Shown: piece after piece, positions 6,315-7,890 of the stretch
Numbering within the stretch: the first letter of the stretch is position 1
Layout: every line of letters starts with the position of its first letter
NCBI GenBank assembly: GCA_035468175.1
Contig: DATITC010000198.1
Coordinates: forward strand, 1 to 7,890
Direction of reading: 5' to 3'
DNA from: JAVEDQ01 sp035468175
GTDB lineage: Bacteria > Actinomycetota > Actinomycetes > Frankiales > Frankiaceae
Length of the DNA: 7,890 bases
Made by a program: the position numbers and the translations under genes
The notes under the pieces: model-generated
Told to the model about the DNA's origin: nothing
The model's input: the letters and a program-made list of their open reading frames with translations, nothing else
The model's database searches: none

Positions 6315-7801
6315 GCACCTTCCTGGGACTGCCCACCGCACCCGCCGGTGTCGGTCATCTCCGTGGCACGCGCCCGTTCCCGGAGGCCGCGTCCGACGCG
6401 CTGGCCGACCCACAGCTGCGACACAACCTCGGGCGGGCGACCCGCACCATCCGCGGCAAGCGGAACGCCGTCGTTGCGGAGCTTCCGGACTGGGCCGAGT
6501 TGCGCGCCGCCGGCGCCGCCATCAAGGACGACGTCCTGGCGAACCTCGACAGCTACCTCGTCCAGCTCGAGCAGAAGGTCGTCGAGGCCGGCGGGATCGT
6601 GCACTGGGCGCGCGACGCGACGGAGGCGAACCGCATCGTGCTCGAGCTGGTGCAGGCGACCGGTGCGCGAGAGGTCGTCAAGGTCAAGTCGATGGCGACG
6701 CAGGAGATCGGGCTGAACGAGGCGCTGGCCGAGGGCGGTGTTTCCGCCTGGGAGACCGACCTCGCGGAGCTCATCGTCCAGCTCGGCGACGACGCGCCCA
6801 GCCACATCCTCGTCCCGGCCATCCACCGCAACCGCGCCGAGATCCGGGAGATCTTCCTCCGCGCGATGGGTGAGGTCGGCCGCGCCGCCGATCCCGGCCT
6901 GACCGACGACCCCGTCGCGCTCGCCGAAGCGGCGCGGCTGCACCTGCGGCAGAAGTTCCTCGACGCCGAGGTCGCCATCTCCGGCGCCAACTTCGCCATC
7001 GCCGAGACCGGAACCCTCGGCGTGGTGGAGTCCGAGGGCAACGGGCGGATGTGCCTCACCCTGCCGAAGGTGCTCATCACGGTGATGGGGCTCGAGAAGG
7101 TCGTGCCGACCTGGCAGGACCTCGAGGTCTTCCTGCAACTGCTGCCCCGGTCGAGTACCGGCGAGCGGATGAACCCGTACACGTCGACGTGGACCGGGGT
7201 GACGCCCGGCGACGGTCCGCAGGAGTTCCACCTGGTCCTGCTCGACAACGGTCGCACCGCGGTGCTCGCGGACGCCGAAGGCCGCTCGGCCCTCCGCTGC
7301 ATCCGGTGCTCGGCCTGCCTCAACGTCTGCCCGGTCTACGAACGGGCCGGGGGCCACGCCTACGGCTCGGTCTATCCGGGGCCGATCGGGGCGGTGCTCA
7401 GCCCCCAGCTCACCGGCGTCGCCGCCAACGCGTCCCTGCCGTTCGCCTCGACGCTCTGCGGCGCCTGCTACGACGTCTGCCCGGTCGCGATCGACATTCC
7501 CTCGATGCTGGTCCACCTGCGGGAGCGGGTCGTCGAGGACAAGCGCGCCGCGTATCGGGTTCCGACCGCCGAGCAGACGATGATGTCGGCGGCCAAGTGG
7601 ACGATGCTGCGGCCGGGCCGGTGGGCGGCGGCCCTGCGGGCCGGCCGGTTGGGCCGGGTACTCGGCCGGCGCCGGGACCGCATCGGCGCGCTGCCTCCGC
7701 CGCTCGCGGCGTGGACCACGACGCGCGATCTTCCCCGCCCGCCCGCTCAGACCTTCCGCGACTGGTGGGTCAACGAGGGCCGCGACGGCGGCCGGCCGTG
7801 A
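6311..7801 (+). CDS. lutB: Lactate utilization protein B, LUD domain plus two [4Fe-4S] motifs
   Basis: The iron-sulfur electron-transfer subunit of the LutABC L-lactate oxidation system. The 496 residues begin with a LUD domain (about 60-305) containing the signature AISGANFAIAETGTLGVVES (222-241). A ferredoxin-like segment follows with Cys330, 333, 336 and 340 (CIRCSACLNVCPVY) and Cys383, 386 and 390 (LCGACYDVCPV). Then comes a basic C-terminal tail ending in TFRDWWVNEG, typical of this family. Seven cysteines are visible in the two motifs; residue 380 is Ser where some relatives (E. coli YkgF) have Cys. I believe Ser is common in actinobacterial and Bacillus LutB and do not treat it as a defect. 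ATG 6311 overlaps the lutA stop by 4 bases and the TGA overlaps the lutC GTG by 4 bases, so the three are one operon. Confidence 0.96.
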   Translation: MSTFLGLPTAPAGVGHLRGTRPFPEAASDALADPQLRHNLGRATRTIRGKRNAVVAELPDWAELRAAGAAIKDDVLANLDSYLVQLEQKVVEAGGIVHWARDATEANRIVLELVQATGAREVVKVKSMATQEIGLNEALAEGGVSAWETDLAELIVQLGDDAPSHILVPAIHRNRAEIREIFLRAMGEVGRAADPGLTDDPVALAEAARLHLRQKFLDAEVAISGANFAIAETGTLGVVESEGNGRMCLTLPKVLITVMGLEKVVPTWQDLEVFLQLLPRSSTGERMNPYTSTWTGVTPGDGPQEFHLVLLDNGRTAVLADAEGRSALRCIRCSACLNVCPVYERAGGHAYGSVYPGPIGAVLSPQLTGVAANASLPFASTLCGACYDVCPVAIDIPSMLVHLRERVVEDKRAAYRVPTAEQTMMSAAKWTMLRPGRWAAALRAGRLGRVLGRRRDRIGALPPPLAAWTTTRDLPRPPAQTFRDWWVNEGRDGGRP

Positions 7802-7890
7802 CCGCCCGAGACGAGGTGCTGGCGCGGATCCGGGCCGCCCACGAGGTCGCACCGATGTCGTCCCCGACGATCCCGCGCGGCTACCGGACC
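7798..7890 (+). CDS. lutC: Lactate utilization protein C, N-terminal part (runs off window)
   Basis: Only the first 31 codons are present, beginning MTARDEVLARIRAAHE and reaching IPRGYRT at the edge. LutC proteins characteristically start with a helix of the form ARDEILARIRAAL followed by a short linker and P-R-x-Y; this fits. The rest would be a single LUD domain. GTG 7798 overlaps the lutB TGA as GTGA, the same coupling as between lutA and lutB. The identification rests on these residues and on operon position. Confidence 0.85.
   Translation, partial: MTARDEVLARIRAAHEVAPMSSPTIPRGYRT

Noticed and set aside
5975..7852. 625-codon open frame on the minus strand opposite lutA and lutB
   Set aside because: The plus strand encodes clear LutA and LutB with intact motifs. 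The antisense translation is Arg/Gly/Asp/Pro-rich with no domain, as expected from high-GC codon bias.

Overview
The window is high-GC, densely packed DNA with GTG and TTG start codons beside ATG, short gaps and 4-base stop/start overlaps. It reads like an actinobacterial (Actinomycetota) chromosome. The gene set (GAF-EAL protein, Pgm-type phosphoglucomutase, LutABC) fits a soil actinobacterium, but nothing here fixes a genus. No tRNA, rRNA, insertion sequence or CRISPR array is visible, and all genes at the edges are ordinary chromosomal genes.

Layout. (1) Bases 1-1039, plus strand: the 3' part of a short-chain dehydrogenase/reductase, then a small VOC (glyoxalase/dioxygenase-fold) protein that starts at TTG 641. 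(2) Bases 1050-1604, minus strand: a RibD-C/dihydrofolate-reductase-like protein, convergent with the VOC gene. Both stop codons lie in the arms of one short hairpin. (3) Bases 1605-1840: a non-coding stretch of about 235 bases holding two near-identical 14-base palindromes and a weak promoter-like pair pointing at the reductase gene. (4) Bases 1841-4010, minus strand: a two-gene unit, pgm followed 10 bases later by a hemerythrin HHE-domain protein. (5) From about 4067, plus strand and divergent from pgm: a GAF-EAL c-di-GMP phosphodiesterase without GGDEF, then a 63-residue coiled-coil protein behind a very strong ribosome-binding site. (6) Bases 5571-7890, plus strand: lutA, lutB and the beginning of lutC, joined by 4-base overlaps, for oxidation of L-lactate to pyruvate.

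How they fit together. Pgm interconverts glucose 1- and 6-phosphate, and LutABC feeds lactate carbon into pyruvate, so part of the window is central carbon metabolism. The GAF-EAL protein could lower c-di-GMP in response to a signal sensed by its GAF domain. The small coiled-coil protein next to it is the least explained gene and may be its partner. Most of the window is ordinary. The points most worth a second look are the paired palindromes upstream of the reductase gene, the strong Shine-Dalgarno plus ATG that opens the wrong frame before the GAF-EAL gene, and the small coiled-coil protein.
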